Notes under the pieces: model-generated
What the model saw: only the letters and a program-made list of their open reading frames with translations
Database searches by the model: none
What the model was told of the DNA's origin: nothing
Assembly: GCA_023451825.1 (NCBI GenBank)
Contig: JAEXYA010000039.1
Coordinates: 62,001-126,000 of the forward strand
Origin: Pseudomonadota bacterium
Lineage (GTDB): Bacteria > Pseudomonadota > Alphaproteobacteria > Rhizobiales > Xanthobacteraceae
Length of the DNA stretch: 64,000 bases
Direction of reading: 5' to 3'
Shown here: piece by piece, positions 63,235 through 64,000 of the stretch
How positions within the stretch are numbered: position 1 is the stretch's first letter
Layout: each line of letters begins with the position of its first letter
Translations under genes and position numbers: made by a program

Positions 63235-63250
63235 AGCAATGCAGCCGCCG
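63235..63250 (-). promoter_or_regulatory. Possible sigma-54 type -24/-12 element before coxM
   Basis: On the minus strand CGGCGGCTGCATTGCT: GGC then seven bases then TTGC, the -24/-12 spacing of sigma-54 promoters, 82 bp before the coxM start and ~10 bp beyond the direct repeats. Only the GG and GC cores plus TTGCT match, so this is tentative. Confidence 0.3.
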
Positions 63251-63259
63251 GTTTTGGCT

Positions 63260-63310
63260 CACAAAAGGCCTGATCTTGCACGAAATGCGGACCGTGCCGC
63301 ACGAAATGCG
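63260..63310. promoter_or_regulatory. Three direct repeats upstream of coxM, candidate LytTR regulator site
   Basis: GCACGAAATGCG occurs exactly twice (63278-63289 and 63299-63310), 21 bp apart. A weaker third copy, CACAAAAGGC, is at 63260-63269. Read on the minus strand each contains a TTnnnG core (TTCGTG, TTCGTG, TTTGTG). Spacing of two helical turns puts them on one face of the DNA, as expected for LytTR-type regulators such as CoxC or RcoM. Confidence 0.65.
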
Positions 63311-63324
63311 TCAGAGAATGTGAC

Positions 63325-64000
63325 CTATTGCAGGGAGGAGGATGGTTGCTGCGCGCGCTTGGCGAGGCCGAGTCGCACTTTGACCTCGGCGATCTTGCCG
63401 CGACTGACCGGGACGTGATGCGGCGAGGGGCCATCGAGTTCGATGATGGCGCCATCGCCTTCCTTGCGGACCGAAGCCACATGGGCGATGGCGACGATGT
63501 GGCTGCGATGCACCCGCAGGAACATGTCGGGATCGAGCTGGGATTCAGCCTGCGAGATCGACCACAGGCACATGCGCTCACGCGTGCCGTCATGGATGCG
63601 GGTATAGTGCGCGTCGGCGCGGACGCTGCGCACATCGGTGCAACTCACGAAGCGGATGCCGTCAGCGCCCTCAACCGGGAGGCGTGGCGCCGGGGGCGCG
63701 CGAGCCGGTTCTGCCGTGCCGGCAAGCGCAATTGCGGGCGTTTCCGGAGATTGAACCGCCGCCTCAACGCCGATGGGGCGGTTGTCGGCCGGCGGGCTCG
63801 GGTTGGCCGTCATGGCTTCGCCGGCCGGGCGCGCGGCATCCGGCATCAGTGACAGCAAGAAGCCGGCGGCGATGACGAAGCAGAGCACCGCGACCACCAG
63901 CCACAGCGTTTGCGGCGATGCAGCAAAGCCGCTCATGTGATGATGCGCGGCGCTTGGCCCGGCATCGAACCTAACCCCCAGCATCGCCGTGTAGTGCATG
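63325..64000 (-). CDS. coxC: CoxC, MHYT-LytTR membrane sensor/regulator, C-terminal part (runs off window)
   Basis: 224 residues visible, frame open to the window end. The visible part begins within an MHYT sensor domain (MHYTAMLGVRF, a Cu/Fe-binding type motif), then a membrane helix (TLWLVVAVLCFVIAAGFLLSL), a Pro/Ala-rich linker, and a LytTR DNA-binding domain (residues ~110-215: VRSVRADAHYTRIHD, DPDMFLRVHRSHIVAIAHV, GDGAIIELDG, VPVSRGKIAEVK). This matches CoxC of the Afipia cluster, thought to sense CO, O2 or NO and regulate cox transcription. The MHYT Met is not the start; the real N-terminus lies beyond 64000. Confidence 0.9.
   Translation of the reverse strand, partial: MHYTAMLGVRFDAGPSAAHHHMSGFAASPQTLWLVVAVLCFVIAAGFLLSLMPDAARPAGEAMTANPSPPADNRPIGVEAAVQSPETPAIALAGTAEPARAPPAPRLPVEGADGIRFVSCTDVRSVRADAHYTRIHDGTRERMCLWSISQAESQLDPDMFLRVHRSHIVAIAHVASVRKEGDGAIIELDGPSPHHVPVSRGKIAEVKVRLGLAKRAQQPSSSLQ

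Overview
The window is GC-rich, densely coded DNA from an alphaproteobacterium. Gene content points to the Bradyrhizobium / Rhodopseudomonas / Afipia (Oligotropha) group (Nitrobacteraceae). The reasons are a complete aerobic CO dehydrogenase operon in the Afipia carboxidovorans order, an oxalyl-CoA decarboxylase/formyl-CoA transferase locus, Tat-exported TRAP and ABC binding proteins, a class II DAHP synthase and several palindromic intergenic repeat families. This assignment is inference from gene families; no marker gene (rRNA, tRNA) is present.

Layout. 1-5244: oxalate catabolism, with gntR-oxc-frc on the minus strand (frc cut by the window edge) divergent from an ADP-forming acyl-CoA synthetase; two identical-pattern palindromes sit in the shared promoter. 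5466-6767: pncB. 7024-25255: an accessory catabolic block with a NitT/TauT-type ABC transporter, an alpha/beta hydrolase, a crotonase, an SDR, a branched-chain-type (Liv) ABC transporter with fused permeases, a MarR regulator, a four-gene molybdenum hydroxylase operon with two large subunits, and a FAD oxidoreductase. Three promoters of this block share a TTTG-NNN-GCAAAC-like motif, so they look like one regulon for an unknown substrate. The SDR and the crotonase both lack the usual catalytic residues.

25435-32731: housekeeping and signalling genes (serA, dusA, a periplasmic aspartic protease, a DUF1289 protein, a histidine kinase, a beta-hydroxyacid dehydrogenase, mrp). 32941-37400: a TRAP transporter with two tandem binding proteins facing its two membrane subunits. 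37590-45794: moaA, a lipoprotein, a LysR/ABC-binding-protein pair, gph, rpiA, a DUF2059 protein and gor. 45923-53391: a TonB-dependent siderophore receptor, an alpha/beta hydrolase, class II aroG, dgkA and nadE. 53487-55541: a five-repeat DUF1217 protein.

55786-64000: the minus-strand CO dehydrogenase cluster coxC(partial)-M-S-L-D-E-F-G. CoxL carries the form I active-site loop AYRCSFR, so this is a true CO dehydrogenase. CoxM (FAD), CoxS (2x[2Fe-2S]) and CoxL (Mo/Cu) form the enzyme; CoxD (AAA ATPase), CoxE (VWA), CoxF (XdhC family) and CoxG (SRPBCC membrane anchor) mature it or attach it to the membrane; CoxC (MHYT-LytTR) probably senses and regulates. Three direct repeats in the coxC-coxM gap are a candidate site for a LytTR regulator. 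coxH, coxI and coxK do not follow coxG here.

At least ten copies of four families of palindromic intergenic repeats are scattered between genes, mostly at gene ends. No tRNA, rRNA, CRISPR array, insertion sequence or phage gene was recognised.
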